A stretch of DNA of 64,000 nucleotides from Pseudogemmobacter sp044142105 (GTDB taxonomy: Bacteria; Pseudomonadota; Alphaproteobacteria; Rhodobacterales; Rhodobacteraceae). The stretch lies in the NCBI RefSeq assembly GCF_044142105.1, contig NZ_JBGTYM010000006.1, positions 186,001 to 250,000 of the forward strand, read 5' to 3'. The stretch's first letter is position 1; each line of letters begins with the position of its first letter. Positions 1 through 8,925 of this stretch are shown here, piece by piece. The notes below the pieces were generated by a model. The model saw only the letters and a program-made list of their open reading frames with translations. It did no database searches and was not told the origin of the DNA. Made by a program: the position numbers and the translations under genes.

Positions 1-156
1 ATCGCAGAGCGTGCCGCGGATGCCCGGCGGCAGGGCCGCAATCATGGCAGCGTCAACATCCGTCACCCAGACCTGATCGCCATGGGCGGCAAAGGCCCGG
101 GCCATCACCAGCCCGATGCCATTCGCCCCTGCGGTGATCAGGATCCGGCGGATCAC
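1..156 (-). CDS. Short-chain dehydrogenase/reductase, N-terminal part only (cut by window edge)
   Basis: Only the first 52 codons are in the window; the rest lies left of base 1. The start is a GTG whose bases overlap the TGA of the carnitine dehydrogenase gene (GTGA), so the two are translationally coupled. Residues 8-15 read TAGANGIG, a variant of the SDR nucleotide-binding motif TGxxxGIG. The second beta strand ends in VWVTDVD, and the acidic residue there favours NAD(H) over NADP(H). The position at the end of the carnitine operon suggests a role in carnitine or betaine metabolism, but the substrate cannot be told from this fragment. Confidence 0.8.
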   Translation of the reverse strand, partial: MIRRILITAGANGIGLVMARAFAAHGDQVWVTDVDAAMIAALPPGIRGTLCD

Positions 157-1616
157 TTCTTCTGCCCCACGGCGCGGCCGGCGCCTTCAGGAAGGGGCAG
201 GCCCGCCTGGGCCTCGGCGATCGCCTTGAGCTTGGCCCAGACCTGCGGCGCGGCCGGGGCCGACTTGCCCGCCGCCATATCGACATGGAGGCAAAGTTGC
301 TCAACTGTGGCAACCACTTCCTTGCCTTTCTTCACCTGCACAAAAGAGCGGAAGCGCTTCTCGTCGGCAGAGAGGATCTGCAGAGTGCAGGTCAGACGGT
401 CGCCCAGTTTCGCTTCGCCCAGATGGCGGATATGGGTTTCGGCCGAATAGAAGGAATGGCCGCCGGCGACATAGTCCATACCCGCCCCGATCAGGCGCAG
501 GAAATTGTCGACCGCTTCGGAATTGGCGAAGTAGTAGCGGCTTTCGGTCATGTGGCCGTTATAGTCGATCCAGCCCGGCAGGACCTGCAGCTGGGCCATG
601 ACCAGCGGTTCGGCTTTCGGCCCGCTGTCAAGATCGCCCAGGAAGGTGGCGGCGCGGCGTTCGTCATGTTCGCGCAGCACCTTGCCGGCACCCCAGTTCC
701 GCTCCTTCAGCGCACGCAGGAAGCCCACCAGGTTCTGATCGCGGATCCGTTCCAGCTCGCGGATGCCATACATGCCCGATTGCGCGTCGGACTGGTTCGC
801 CACCAGATCGACCAGCTCGTCGTTGAATTCGGGCACGTCCATCAGCTTGGTCCAGGGCCATTTCAAGGCCGGGCCGAATTGCGCCATGAAATGCCGCATG
901 CCCGCCTCGCCGCCGGCGATGCGATAGGTCTCGAACAGGCCCATCTGGCCCCAGCGCAGGCCAAAGCCCATGCGGATCGCCTCGTCGATTTCCTCGGTCG
1001 TGGCGATGCCGTCCTTGAGCATCCACAGCGCCTCGCGCCAGACGGCTTCGAGGAAGCGGTTGCCGATGAAGGCGTCGATCTCATGCCGGATCACCAGGGG
1101 GAACATCCCGATGTCCTTCATGATCTGCACCGTCTTTTCAACGGTTTCCGGGGTGTTCTTCGGGCTGCCCGAGACCTCGGAAAGCGGCAGCAGGTAGACC
1201 GGGTTGAACGGATGCGCGACGATGATGTTTTCCGGCGCAGGGCTGCCCTGTTGCAAGTCGCTGGCCTTGAAGCCCGAGGTGGATGAGCCGATCAGCACGC
1301 CGGGATTGGCCTGTTGCAGCTGGGCATAGACCTTGTGCTTCAGCTCGATCCGTTCGCTGACGCTTTCCTGCACATATTCCGCACCCTCGACCGCCTCGCC
1401 GATCGTGCCGTGGAAGGTCAGTTTCCCTTCGGGCGGCATCGGCACATCCGACAGCGCCGGCAGCGCCAGCCGCGCGTTGGACATGACGGCGGCGATCTTG
1501 CGTTCCGCCTCGGGATCGGGATCGAAGACGCCGACATCCCAGCCATTCAGCAGGAACCGCGCGGCCCAGCCGCCGCCGATCACCCCACCCCCGATAATTG
1601 CAACCTTGCGCGCCAT
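153..1616 (-). CDS. lcdH: L-carnitine dehydrogenase fused to betainyl-CoA thioesterase
   Basis: The 487-residue protein has two parts. The N-terminal part resembles 3-hydroxyacyl-CoA dehydrogenases, with the NAD-binding GGGVIG at residues 9-14 and HPFNP at 135-139; this family oxidises L-carnitine to 3-dehydrocarnitine. After about residue 340 comes a hotdog thioesterase-like domain containing WIDYNGHM, which in such fusions hydrolyses betainyl-CoA to betaine. The start ATG at 1616 is chosen over an in-frame ATG 18 bases upstream because GAGGACAGG lies just before it. The next gene upstream in the operon is the BKACE enzyme that makes betainyl-CoA, so substrate and enzyme match. Pseudomonas encodes the two activities separately (cdhA, cdhB). 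Confidence 0.9.
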   Translation of the reverse strand: MARKVAIIGGGVIGGGWAARFLLNGWDVGVFDPDPEAERKIAAVMSNARLALPALSDVPMPPEGKLTFHGTIGEAVEGAEYVQESVSERIELKHKVYAQLQQANPGVLIGSSTSGFKASDLQQGSPAPENIIVAHPFNPVYLLPLSEVSGSPKNTPETVEKTVQIMKDIGMFPLVIRHEIDAFIGNRFLEAVWREALWMLKDGIATTEEIDEAIRMGFGLRWGQMGLFETYRIAGGEAGMRHFMAQFGPALKWPWTKLMDVPEFNDELVDLVANQSDAQSGMYGIRELERIRDQNLVGFLRALKERNWGAGKVLREHDERRAATFLGDLDSGPKAEPLVMAQLQVLPGWIDYNGHMTESRYYFANSEAVDNFLRLIGAGMDYVAGGHSFYSAETHIRHLGEAKLGDRLTCTLQILSADEKRFRSFVQVKKGKEVVATVEQLCLHVDMAAGKSAPAAPQVWAKLKAIAEAQAGLPLPEGAGRAVGQKK

Positions 1617-1667
1617 TTCGGCCTGTCCTCGCATGAAGAATATTCGATTAGGTAAAGCGGCGCCGGG

Positions 1668-2582
1668 CTACTTCGCCATCGGCGCCCGCTTTTCCAGCTT
1701 CAGCCGCGCCCGCACCTCGGCCGGGGTGATCACCCGCGCGCCCAGGTTCTCGATGATCGTGGCGGCGCGTTCCACCAGTTGCGCGTTGGTGGCCAGCACG
1801 CCCTTGTCCAGCCAGAGATTGTCTTCCAGCCCCACCCGCACATTGCCGCCCGCCAGCACCGAGGCCGCGACATAGGGCATCTGGTGGCGGCCCAGCGCGA
1901 AGGCCGACCAGTGCCAGTGCTTGGGCACGTTGTTGACCATGGCCATGAAGGTGTTCAGGTCATCCGGCGCCCCCCATGGCACGCCCATGCACAGCTGCAC
2001 CAGCACCGGGTCGGGGATGACGCCCTCGTCGGCCAGGGCCTTGGCCAGCCAGAGATGGCCGGTGTCAAAAGCCTCGATCTCGATCCGGGTGCCGCTGGCC
2101 ACCATGCGTTTCGCCATGTCGCGCAGCATGCCGGGGGTGTTGACCATCACGTAATCGGCTTCGTTGAAATTCATCGTGCCGCAGTCGAGCGTGCAGATCT
2201 CGGGCCGGCAGTCGACGACATGGGCGACGCGTTCCTCGGCCCCGGCCATGTCGGACTTGGCGCCCATGCGGTTCATCGCTTCGGTGCCGTCGAACAGCAG
2301 GTCGCCGCCCATGCCGGCGGTCAGGTTCAGCACCACGTCGGTGTCGCTGTCGCGGATACGCTCGGTGACTTCGCGATAGAGCGCCGGGTCGCGGGCGGGC
2401 TTGCCGGTTTCGGGATCGCGGACGTGGCAATGCACCACCGCCGCGCCCGCCTTGGCCGCCGCGATGGCGCTTTCGGCGATCTGCTGGGGCGAGCGGGGAA
2501 CGTGGGGCGAGCGGTCCTGCGTGCCGCCCGAGCCGGTCACGGCACAGGTGATGAAGACTTCGCGATTCATGGTCAGCGGCAT
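1668..2582 (-). CDS. cdhC: 3-dehydrocarnitine cleavage enzyme (BKACE / DUF849 family)
   Basis: The 304-residue protein belongs to the beta-keto acid cleavage enzymes, zinc-dependent TIM barrels that condense a beta-keto acid with acetyl-CoA and split it into acetoacetate plus a new acyl-CoA. HCH at residues 51-53 (H51, H53) is the expected metal-binding pair, and the N-terminus has the family's ITCAVTGSGGTQDRSPHVP pattern. AGGAGGGCCCC directly precedes the ATG at 2582. It is the first gene of the carnitine operon, 51 bases before the dehydrogenase-thioesterase fusion, which makes 3-dehydrocarnitine the likely substrate and betainyl-CoA the product. It diverges from the AraC-type regulator, sharing a 70-base promoter gap. 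Confidence 0.88.
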   Translation of the reverse strand: MPLTMNREVFITCAVTGSGGTQDRSPHVPRSPQQIAESAIAAAKAGAAVVHCHVRDPETGKPARDPALYREVTERIRDSDTDVVLNLTAGMGGDLLFDGTEAMNRMGAKSDMAGAEERVAHVVDCRPEICTLDCGTMNFNEADYVMVNTPGMLRDMAKRMVASGTRIEIEAFDTGHLWLAKALADEGVIPDPVLVQLCMGVPWGAPDDLNTFMAMVNNVPKHWHWSAFALGRHQMPYVAASVLAGGNVRVGLEDNLWLDKGVLATNAQLVERAATIIENLGARVITPAEVRARLKLEKRAPMAK

Positions 2583-2652
2583 GGGGCCCTCCTGTCTTGG
2601 GCGGCAGATTAGCCCCCTTGTGCGGCGATGTTTTGCGATTTACGAAATTACC

Positions 2653-3633
2653 ATGACGGAAAACGCGATCTTCACGGCGGCGACAGGGCCGCTGACCATG
2701 GCGCTTCTGGTACTGCCGCAAGCCTCGATCCTTGAGGTCGCCTCGGCGCTGGACCCGTTGCGCAACGCGAACCGGCAACTGGGGCATGAGGCCTATCGCT
2801 GGCGCGTGGTGACGCCGGATGGCGCGCCGGCGCCGCTGACCTGCGGGTTATCGTTGCCGTCCTCGGGGCCTTTGTCGGCGGCGGTGGGGGCCGAGGCGCT
2901 GATCGTGATCGCGGGCTACCGGCTGCAAGAAGCGGTGACGCGACCCCTGATCCGAGACCTGGCCCGCATCGCGCCGCGTTTCGCGCTGGTGGGGGGCGTG
3001 GATGCGGGGCCCTGGGTGATGGCGCGGGCGGGGCTGCTGAACGGCTATCGCGCCACGGTGCATTGGGAGGATCTGGAGGATCTGGCCGCGAGCTATCCGG
3101 AGGTCGAGGTCGTGCCCGACCGCTATGTGATCGACCGCAACCGCGCCTGCATCGGCGGCGCGGCCCCGGCGCAGGATTTCATGCTGCATCTGATCCGGGC
3201 GCGGCATGGCGCGGCGCTGGCACGGCAGGTGGCGAATTCCTTCCTGACCCGCGCCCGGCCCGGGGCCGAACCGCAGATCGCGCCGCCCGCGCTGGACCCG
3301 GTTCTGGATCCGCGCGTCGCGGCGGCGCTGGCGCGGATGGAGGCGCGGATCGACGCCCCTGAAACGGTGGCCGAGACGGCGGCGGCGGTCGGCCTGTCGC
3401 CCCGGCGGCTGGAGGCGCTGTTCCGCGCCGCCCTGGGCATGCCCCCCGGCGCGCATATGCTGGGGTTGCGGCTCCAGGTGGCGCGGCGCATGCTGACCGA
3501 GACCCCCCATCCCTTGGCCGAAGTGGCGCTGCGCACGGGGTTTTCCAGCCCGGCCACCCTGAGCCGGGCCTTTCGTGGCGCTTTCGGCCATGCACCCGGG
3601 GGATTGCGCAAGCCAAAGGCCCGGAAGACCTGA
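2653..3633 (+). CDS. cdhR: AraC-family regulator with DJ-1/PfpI-like sensor domain (CdhR type)
   Basis: The 326-residue protein has an N-terminal DJ-1/PfpI-like glutamine-amidotransferase fold (about residues 10-190) and a C-terminal AraC double helix-turn-helix, the second helix pair containing LAEVALRTGFSSPATLSRAF. This architecture is that of CdhR and GbdR, the carnitine and betaine regulators of pseudomonads. The ATG at 2653 lies where similarity begins; the frame is open upstream, but that stretch overlaps the promoter and the divergent cdhC. Its position opposite the carnitine operon supports control of that operon, so the cdhR name rests on architecture and context. The stop is 3 bases from the end of the convergent M3 peptidase gene. 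Confidence 0.85.
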   Translation: MTENAIFTAATGPLTMALLVLPQASILEVASALDPLRNANRQLGHEAYRWRVVTPDGAPAPLTCGLSLPSSGPLSAAVGAEALIVIAGYRLQEAVTRPLIRDLARIAPRFALVGGVDAGPWVMARAGLLNGYRATVHWEDLEDLAASYPEVEVVPDRYVIDRNRACIGGAAPAQDFMLHLIRARHGAALARQVANSFLTRARPGAEPQIAPPALDPVLDPRVAAALARMEARIDAPETVAETAAAVGLSPRRLEALFRAALGMPPGAHMLGLRLQVARRMLTETPHPLAEVALRTGFSSPATLSRAFRGAFGHAPGGLRKPKARKT

Positions 3634-3636
3634 CGG

Positions 3637-5649
3637 TCAGGCCGGTTCCAGAAGGCCCCTGCCCTTCAGCAGCGCCTCGACGCCGGGCATGCGGCCGCGG
3701 AATTGCAGGTAAAGGGCTTCGGCCTCTTCGCTGCCACCCGCCGAGAGGATGAATTTCTCCAGCTTCTGCGCGGTCTGCGGATCGAAGGGATCGCCCACCT
3801 CTTCGAAGGCGGCGAAGGCATCGGCATCCATCACCTCGGACCACATGTAGCTGTAATAGCCCGAGGAATAGCCGTCCCCCGAGAAGACATGGGCGAAATG
3901 CGGCGTGGCATGGCGCATGCGGATGGCGTGGGGCAGGCCCAGGGATTCCAGCACTTCCGCCTGTTTCTGCATCGGATCGGCGGGGGGCGGGCCGCTGTGA
4001 AACTCAAGATCGACCATGGCGGAAGAGACAAACTCCACCGTGGCGAAGCCCTGGTCATAGGTGCCGGCCTCGAGAAGACGCTTGAGCAGGTCGGCCGGCA
4101 TGGGTTCGCCGGTCTGAAAGTGTTTCGCGTGTTCTTCCAGGACCGAAGGAACCTCAAGCCAGTGTTCGTAAAGCTGGCTGGGCAATTCGACGAAATCGCG
4201 CGCGACGGAAGTGCCCGAGATGAAGCCATAGGTCACGTCGGAAAGCATCTGATGCAGCGCATGGCCGAATTCGTGGAACAGCGTGCGGGCATCGTCATAG
4301 GACAGAAGGCAGGGATCGCCCTTGGCGAAGTTGCAGACATTGACCACGATGGGGCGCTGATCGCCGCCCAGCTTCTTCTGGCTGCGCATGGCGGAACACC
4401 AGGCACCGGAACGTTTCGAGCCGCGGGCGAAATAATCGCCCAGAAAGACCGCGATATGCGCGCCGTTGCGTGTGACCTCCCAGCCGCGGACGTCGGGGTG
4501 GTAGAAGGGGCCGGGGATCTCGTGGAATCCGAGCCCGAACAGCCGATGGGCGCAGTCGAACATCGCGCCCAGCATCGCATCCAGCGACAGATAGGGTTTC
4601 AGCGCCGCCTCATCCAGATCATGTTCGGCCTTGCGGCGCTTTTCCGAATAATAGCGCCAGTCCCAGGGTTCCAGCGGGCCGGAGATGCCATCGGCCTGCA
4701 GCATCGCCTCGAGCACGGCGCCATCAGCCAGCGCCTTGGCGCGGGCGGGTTGCCAGACCCGCATCAAGAGATCGCGCACGGCCTGCGGCGTCTTGGCCAT
4801 TTCGGGTTCCAGTTTGAACTGTGCGAAATCCGCATAACCCAGAAGCTGCGCCCGCTCGTGACGCAGCGCGAGGATTTCCGCTGCGATGCCGCGATTGTCG
4901 GTGCTCCCGCCATTCGCGCCGCGCGCGACCCAGGCCGCATAGGCCTTTTCGCGCAGCGCGCGCCGGGGTGAGAATTGCAGGAAGGGCACGATGAGCGAGC
5001 GGTTGAGCGTCACGACCGGGCCGCCCAGGCCCCGCTCCTGCCCCGCTGCCCGCGCCGCTTGCACCACGAAATCGGGCAGGCCTTCCAGATCGGCTTCGGC
5101 CAGATCCATGTACCAGCTGCGCTCATCGGCCAGAAGGTTCTGGCTGAACTGCGTGCCCAGCACGGCAAGCCGCGCCTTGACGGCGGTCAACCGCTCGGCC
5201 TTCTCCCCTTCAAGCGCCGCGCCCGAGCGGACGAACATGCGGCGGTAAAGGTCGAGCACGCGGCGCTGTTCCGGCATCAGGTCGAGCGTTTCGCGCACCT
5301 GCCACAATGCCTCGATCTTGGCGAAAAGCGGCTTGTTGTTGGTCACTTCGCTGGAAAAGGCGCTGAGCTTCGGCGCCAGGACGCGCTGCAATTCCTCGCG
5401 CGCCTCGTTGGAATCCGCACCGGCGAGATTGTAGAAGACGCCCGAAACCCGGTCGAGATCGGTTTCGGCCAGTTCCAGCGCCTCGATCACTTCTGCAAAG
5501 CTTTGGCCCGGCCCCTCGGCAATCGCCGCAATCGCCGCGCGCGCCCGGGCCAGCGCCTCGTCAAAGGCGGGCAGGAAGTCCGCGTCCTTGATCTCGGCAA
5601 AGGGCGGCAGGCCAAAGGGCGTGTCCCAGTTCTGCAAAAGCACGTTCAT
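3637..5649 (-). CDS. dcp: M3-family zinc oligopeptidase (peptidyl-dipeptidase Dcp-like)
   Basis: The 670-residue protein is full length for M3A peptidases. The zinc motif HEFGH lies at residues 459-463 and is followed by SGTSVARDFVELPSQ, closer to the Dcp pattern than to oligopeptidase A. These enzymes trim short peptides in the cytoplasm or periplasm; no signal peptide is visible, so cytoplasm is likely. The ATG at 5649 is fixed by AAGGAG six bases upstream; a longer open frame starting at 5706 is not supported. The two amino-acid ABC genes lie upstream on the same strand, with a hairpin in the 75-base gap. Dcp versus OpdA cannot be settled from sequence alone. Confidence 0.85.
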   Translation of the reverse strand: MNVLLQNWDTPFGLPPFAEIKDADFLPAFDEALARARAAIAAIAEGPGQSFAEVIEALELAETDLDRVSGVFYNLAGADSNEAREELQRVLAPKLSAFSSEVTNNKPLFAKIEALWQVRETLDLMPEQRRVLDLYRRMFVRSGAALEGEKAERLTAVKARLAVLGTQFSQNLLADERSWYMDLAEADLEGLPDFVVQAARAAGQERGLGGPVVTLNRSLIVPFLQFSPRRALREKAYAAWVARGANGGSTDNRGIAAEILALRHERAQLLGYADFAQFKLEPEMAKTPQAVRDLLMRVWQPARAKALADGAVLEAMLQADGISGPLEPWDWRYYSEKRRKAEHDLDEAALKPYLSLDAMLGAMFDCAHRLFGLGFHEIPGPFYHPDVRGWEVTRNGAHIAVFLGDYFARGSKRSGAWCSAMRSQKKLGGDQRPIVVNVCNFAKGDPCLLSYDDARTLFHEFGHALHQMLSDVTYGFISGTSVARDFVELPSQLYEHWLEVPSVLEEHAKHFQTGEPMPADLLKRLLEAGTYDQGFATVEFVSSAMVDLEFHSGPPPADPMQKQAEVLESLGLPHAIRMRHATPHFAHVFSGDGYSSGYYSYMWSEVMDADAFAAFEEVGDPFDPQTAQKLEKFILSAGGSEEAEALYLQFRGRMPGVEALLKGRGLLEPA

Positions 5650-5673
5650 CGCCCTCTCCTTCGCCATTTCATC

Positions 5674-5715
5674 TTGGCAAGAAATACTCGGGGGGTCCGG
5701 GGGCAAGGCCCCCGG
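5674..5715 (-). terminator. GC hairpin plus GAGTATTT tract after the ABC permease
   Basis: CCGGGGG (5697-5703) pairs with CCCCCGG (5709-5715) around a 5-base loop. On the minus strand it is followed by ACCCCCCGAGTATTTCTTG. A similar hairpin and tail follows murJ at 22865-22910. It sits between the permease and the peptidase and may end or attenuate transcription there. There is no clean T-run, so this is a weak terminator call. Confidence 0.4.
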
Positions 5716-5724
5716 GGCTTCACA

Positions 5725-6507
5725 TCAGCGCGACCGCATCCTGGCCTCGACCCGCCGCAGCAACAAGGACAGGCCGATCGTCATCATGAGATAGAGCAGC
5801 GCCGCGACGTTATAGGTCTCGAAATAGCGGAAATTGCCCGCCGCCGTCACCTTGGCCAGCTGGGTGATGTCGGCCACGCCCAGAACCGAGACCAGCGAGG
5901 AATCCTTCACCATGGCGACGAAATCATTGCCAAGAGGCGGCAGGATCAGGCGGAAGGCCTGCGGCAGGGTGATGTGGCGGAACCGTTGCCAACCCGACAG
6001 GCCCAGCGCCTGCGCCGCCTCGATCTGGCCCACAGGCACGGCCTGAAGCCCGGCTCGGAAGATCTCGGCCAGAAAGGCGGAATAGGCCAGCATCAGCGCG
6101 ATCACCGCGCGGGCGATCAGGGGAAAGTCGCGCGGGCGCCAGACCTCTTCGCCCGCCAGCGCGTTGACCCCGGCGACCAGAGCGGGCGCCAGCGCGAAAG
6201 CGACATAGAGGAGAAGCACGATGATCGGCACGCCGCGCATCACCTCGATGTACAACCGGGCGATCTGGCGCAGGATCAGGTGGCGCGAGAGCGACATCAC
6301 CGCCAGGCCAAGCCCGATCAGGCAGGCGCCAAGATAGGCGATGACCGCGACGGCAACGGTCACGCCGATGCCCTTGGCCAGCGTCTGCAAGACGGCGGTG
6401 TAATAGTCGCGCGAGAGGACTTCCCAAAACAGCCAGAGGCTGGTGAACACAAGGATCACCAGCCACCAGGGGAAATCTTCGTCCCTTTTGCCTTGCGGGC
6501 CCAGCAT
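5725..6507 (-). CDS. Polar amino-acid ABC transporter permease (HisM/GlnP type)
   Basis: The 260-residue inner-membrane protein has a hydrophobic first segment at about residues 14-30 and roughly five membrane spans in all. The permease EAA loop near the C-terminus reads EAAQALGLSGWQRFRHITLP, the site that docks on the ATPase. GNDFVAMVKDSSLVSVLGV is typical of the histidine/glutamine family. It follows the solute-binding gene by 28 bases, so the two form an operon. No ATP-binding gene is adjacent; the importer probably borrows an ATPase encoded elsewhere. Confidence 0.9.
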   Translation of the reverse strand: MLGPQGKRDEDFPWWLVILVFTSLWLFWEVLSRDYYTAVLQTLAKGIGVTVAVAVIAYLGACLIGLGLAVMSLSRHLILRQIARLYIEVMRGVPIIVLLLYVAFALAPALVAGVNALAGEEVWRPRDFPLIARAVIALMLAYSAFLAEIFRAGLQAVPVGQIEAAQALGLSGWQRFRHITLPQAFRLILPPLGNDFVAMVKDSSLVSVLGVADITQLAKVTAAGNFRYFETYNVAALLYLMMTIGLSLLLRRVEARMRSR

Positions 6508-6535
6508 CGGCCCCCTGCCCCGTCTTGCGCCCGGA

Positions 6536-7324
6536 TCAGTTGCCCATGGCGTAGTCGAGGAACCACTTCTTGTTCAGCGCCTCGAAGGTGCCATCGGCCT
6601 TGAGGCTGGCGATGGCGGCATTGATCGGGGCCACAAACTCGGATCCCTTGGGGAAGATGAAGCCGAATTCCTCGGTGCCAAGCGGCGCGCCCACGATCTT
6701 CAGCGCCCCGTTCGAAGCGGCGACATAGCCCGCGCCGGCGGTGCCGTCGGTCAGGACCAGATCGACATCGCCCGCTTTCAGCGCCTCGACCGAAGCGCCG
6801 AAGGTTTCAAAAAGCTTGATGCGCGGGTTTTGCTCATTGCCGTCCAGCACGGAATAGACGGCGGTGTAGAAGGGCGTGGTGCCCGCCTGCGCGCCGATCA
6901 GCAGGTCGGCATTGGCACCGAAGCTGGTGGCATCGGTGAAGCGGGTCTCGTCACCGCGCACCAGCATGACCGATTCCGAGGTCATGTAGCTGTCCGAGAA
7001 ATCGACCTGCTCTTTGCGCTCATCGGTGATGGTGATGCCGGTCATGCCCATGTCATACTGGCCTTCGGCCACGGCGGGGATCATCGCCTCCCAGGAAGTG
7101 TTCTGATAGGTGACCTTGAGGTTCAAGCGCTTGGCGATCTCGGCCATGGCGTCATATTCCCAACCCACCGCCGCACCGCTGCCATCGACGAATTGCAGGG
7201 GCGGATAGGCGTTCTCGGTGACGACGACGATTTCCTTGCCGGACAGGTCGGGCAGGTCCTGGGCAAAAGCCGCGGCAGCGGCAAGAGACAGCGCGACGGC
7301 GCCGAAGGCGGCGGAGAGTTTCAT
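6536..7324 (-). CDS. Amino-acid ABC transporter substrate-binding protein (family 3)
   Basis: The 262-residue periplasmic protein starts with a signal peptide (about residues 1-20, cleavage near AAFA|QDLPD). The mature part has the family-3 pattern: ENAYPPLQFVDGSGAAVGWE near its start, then YDMGMTGITITDERKEQVDF, the usual ligand-binding strand region. It should capture an amino acid and deliver it to the permease encoded 28 bases downstream. Specificity cannot be read from sequence. Being first in the operon fits the usual need for excess binding protein. Confidence 0.9.
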   Translation of the reverse strand: MKLSAAFGAVALSLAAAAAFAQDLPDLSGKEIVVVTENAYPPLQFVDGSGAAVGWEYDAMAEIAKRLNLKVTYQNTSWEAMIPAVAEGQYDMGMTGITITDERKEQVDFSDSYMTSESVMLVRGDETRFTDATSFGANADLLIGAQAGTTPFYTAVYSVLDGNEQNPRIKLFETFGASVEALKAGDVDLVLTDGTAGAGYVAASNGALKIVGAPLGTEEFGFIFPKGSEFVAPINAAIASLKADGTFEALNKKWFLDYAMGN

Positions 7325-7415
7325 GGGTCAGGCTCCCGTTTGGTTTCACCCAGTTAGCCCGGCCCGCCGGGCGCTTGCAAGCGGGTGCGGACGGCCGGCG
7401 ACAATCGCAATGCGG

Positions 7416-8447
7416 TCAAGGACTGCCGCAGACCGGGCAATCGGGGCGTTTCTTGACGGTGATGGTGCGAGTCTCGGCATAAAGCGCGTCATGGATCATC
7501 AGGCGGCCCGTCAATGTTTCGCCCGCACCGGTCAGGTGCTTGACCGCCTCCATCGCCATCATCGCGCCGATCACGCCCGGCAAGGGCGAGGCGACACCCG
7601 CCTCGGCGCAGGTCGGCACCATGCCGGGGGCCGGGCGCACCGGGAAGACACATGCATAGCAGGGCCCGCCCGACGCCGGATGCCAGAGCGAGAGCTGGCC
7701 TTCCCATTGCGTGATGGCGCCCGCGATCAGCGGCTTGCCCAGCGCGGCGCAGATGCGGTTGACCAGATAGCGGGTGTCGAAATTGTCTGTGCCGTCCAGC
7801 ACCAGATCGTAGTCGGCGATCAGTTCTTTGGCGGTCTTCTCGTCCAGCCAGCGGTGGTAGGGCAGGATTTCGATGAAGGGGTTCAGCGCCTGCAGGGCCT
7901 GTTGCGCCGAAAAGACCTTGGGCATCCCGACCCGGTCTTCGCTGTGGATGACCTGGCGTTGCAGGTTCGACGACTCGACAACATCGGGGTCGATCACCCC
8001 GATCCGGCCTACGCCGCTGGCGGCGAGGTAGAGAAGCGCAGGCGCGCCAAGACCGCCGGCGCCGACCACCAGAACCTTCGCCCCTTTCAGCGCCTTTTGC
8101 CCCGGTCCGCCGATTTCGCGCAGCAGGATGTGACGGGCGTAGCGGTCGAGTTCCGCGGGCGAGAAGCTGCCAGAGGCGGCGGGGGCTTTGGCGGGCGCGG
8201 CGCGGGCCTTGAGGCGGCTCAGAAGCGCCAGATAGCCCGCGACCAGCACGGCGAGGGCGCCAAGCAGCACCCAGAGCCGGAAATCGCCGCCCAGCGTGGC
8301 GGCAAGGCCGGGCGCGCCGATGTGCGGGGCAGTGGCAAGCACAAGGAACGCCCACCAGAGGGCAATGAGGCCAAGCGCCAGCGCGCGCGGCCAGCCGAAC
8401 CAGCGCGACAGGCCCCAGATCGCAGCAAAGCCAAGAAGGCCGATCAT
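7416..8447 (-). CDS. ThiF/MoeB/HesA-family adenylyltransferase with N-terminal membrane segments
   Basis: Residues about 95-343 form an E1-like domain that adenylates the C-terminus of a ubiquitin-like sulfur carrier (MoaD or ThiS type). GAGGLG is at residues 129-134, NLQRQ at 161-165, and zinc-ligand pairs CYAC and CPVC (337-340) are present. Unlike E. coli MoeB, the protein begins with about 80 residues holding two hydrophobic spans (roughly 22-40 and 57-77), so it may be membrane-anchored. The start is ATG 8447, 10 bases after the dut stop; an ATG at 8458 is out of frame. It lies downstream of coaBC and dut in one operon. Whether it serves molybdopterin, thiamine or another pathway is not decided here. 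Confidence 0.85.
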   Translation of the reverse strand: MIGLLGFAAIWGLSRWFGWPRALALGLIALWWAFLVLATAPHIGAPGLAATLGGDFRLWVLLGALAVLVAGYLALLSRLKARAAPAKAPAASGSFSPAELDRYARHILLREIGGPGQKALKGAKVLVVGAGGLGAPALLYLAASGVGRIGVIDPDVVESSNLQRQVIHSEDRVGMPKVFSAQQALQALNPFIEILPYHRWLDEKTAKELIADYDLVLDGTDNFDTRYLVNRICAALGKPLIAGAITQWEGQLSLWHPASGGPCYACVFPVRPAPGMVPTCAEAGVASPLPGVIGAMMAMEAVKHLTGAGETLTGRLMIHDALYAETRTITVKKRPDCPVCGSP

Positions 8448-8457
8448 CTGTCGCCCA

Positions 8458-8925
8458 TCATCGTTTTCCGGTGGAGCCGAAGCCGCCCTCGCCCCGATCG
8501 GTCGCCTCAAGGGCTTCGACCAGCACATAGGCGGCCCGGATCACCGGCGCGATCACCGCCTGCGCCACCCGGTCGCCGTGGCGGATCGTGTAATCCTCAG
8601 CGCCAAGATTGATCAGCGCCACGCCCAGGGGGCCGCGATAATCACTGTCGATCGTGCCGGGCGTGTTCGGCAGGGTGATGCCATGTTTGGTGGCCAAGCC
8701 CGAGCGCGGGCGGATCTGCATCTCGTAGCCGTCAGGAATGGCGACGCGCAGGCCCGTGGGGCAGATCAGGCGCTGCATCGGCGCAAGGGTCACGCCCTGC
8801 GACCGGATTTCGGGCGGCAGGTTGGCGACAATATCAGCCCCGGCGGCGCCTGCGGTCTGGTATTCCGGCAGCGGCAGGTCGGGATCGGCCCAGCTTTCGC
8901 GCAGGATCTGGACGGTGACGCTCAT
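8458..8925 (-). CDS. dut: dUTP diphosphatase
   Basis: The 155-residue protein is full length for trimeric dUTPases, which hydrolyse dUTP to dUMP and diphosphate to keep uracil out of DNA. The conserved motifs appear in order: PRSGLA, GTIDSDYRG, GDRVAQAVI and the glycine-rich C-terminal GEGGFGSTG that closes over the substrate. The start overlaps the coaBC stop by four bases (ATGA). The coaBC-dut pairing is common in proteobacteria. Confidence 0.96.
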   Translation of the reverse strand: MSVTVQILRESWADPDLPLPEYQTAGAAGADIVANLPPEIRSQGVTLAPMQRLICPTGLRVAIPDGYEMQIRPRSGLATKHGITLPNTPGTIDSDYRGPLGVALINLGAEDYTIRHGDRVAQAVIAPVIRAAYVLVEALEATDRGEGGFGSTGKR

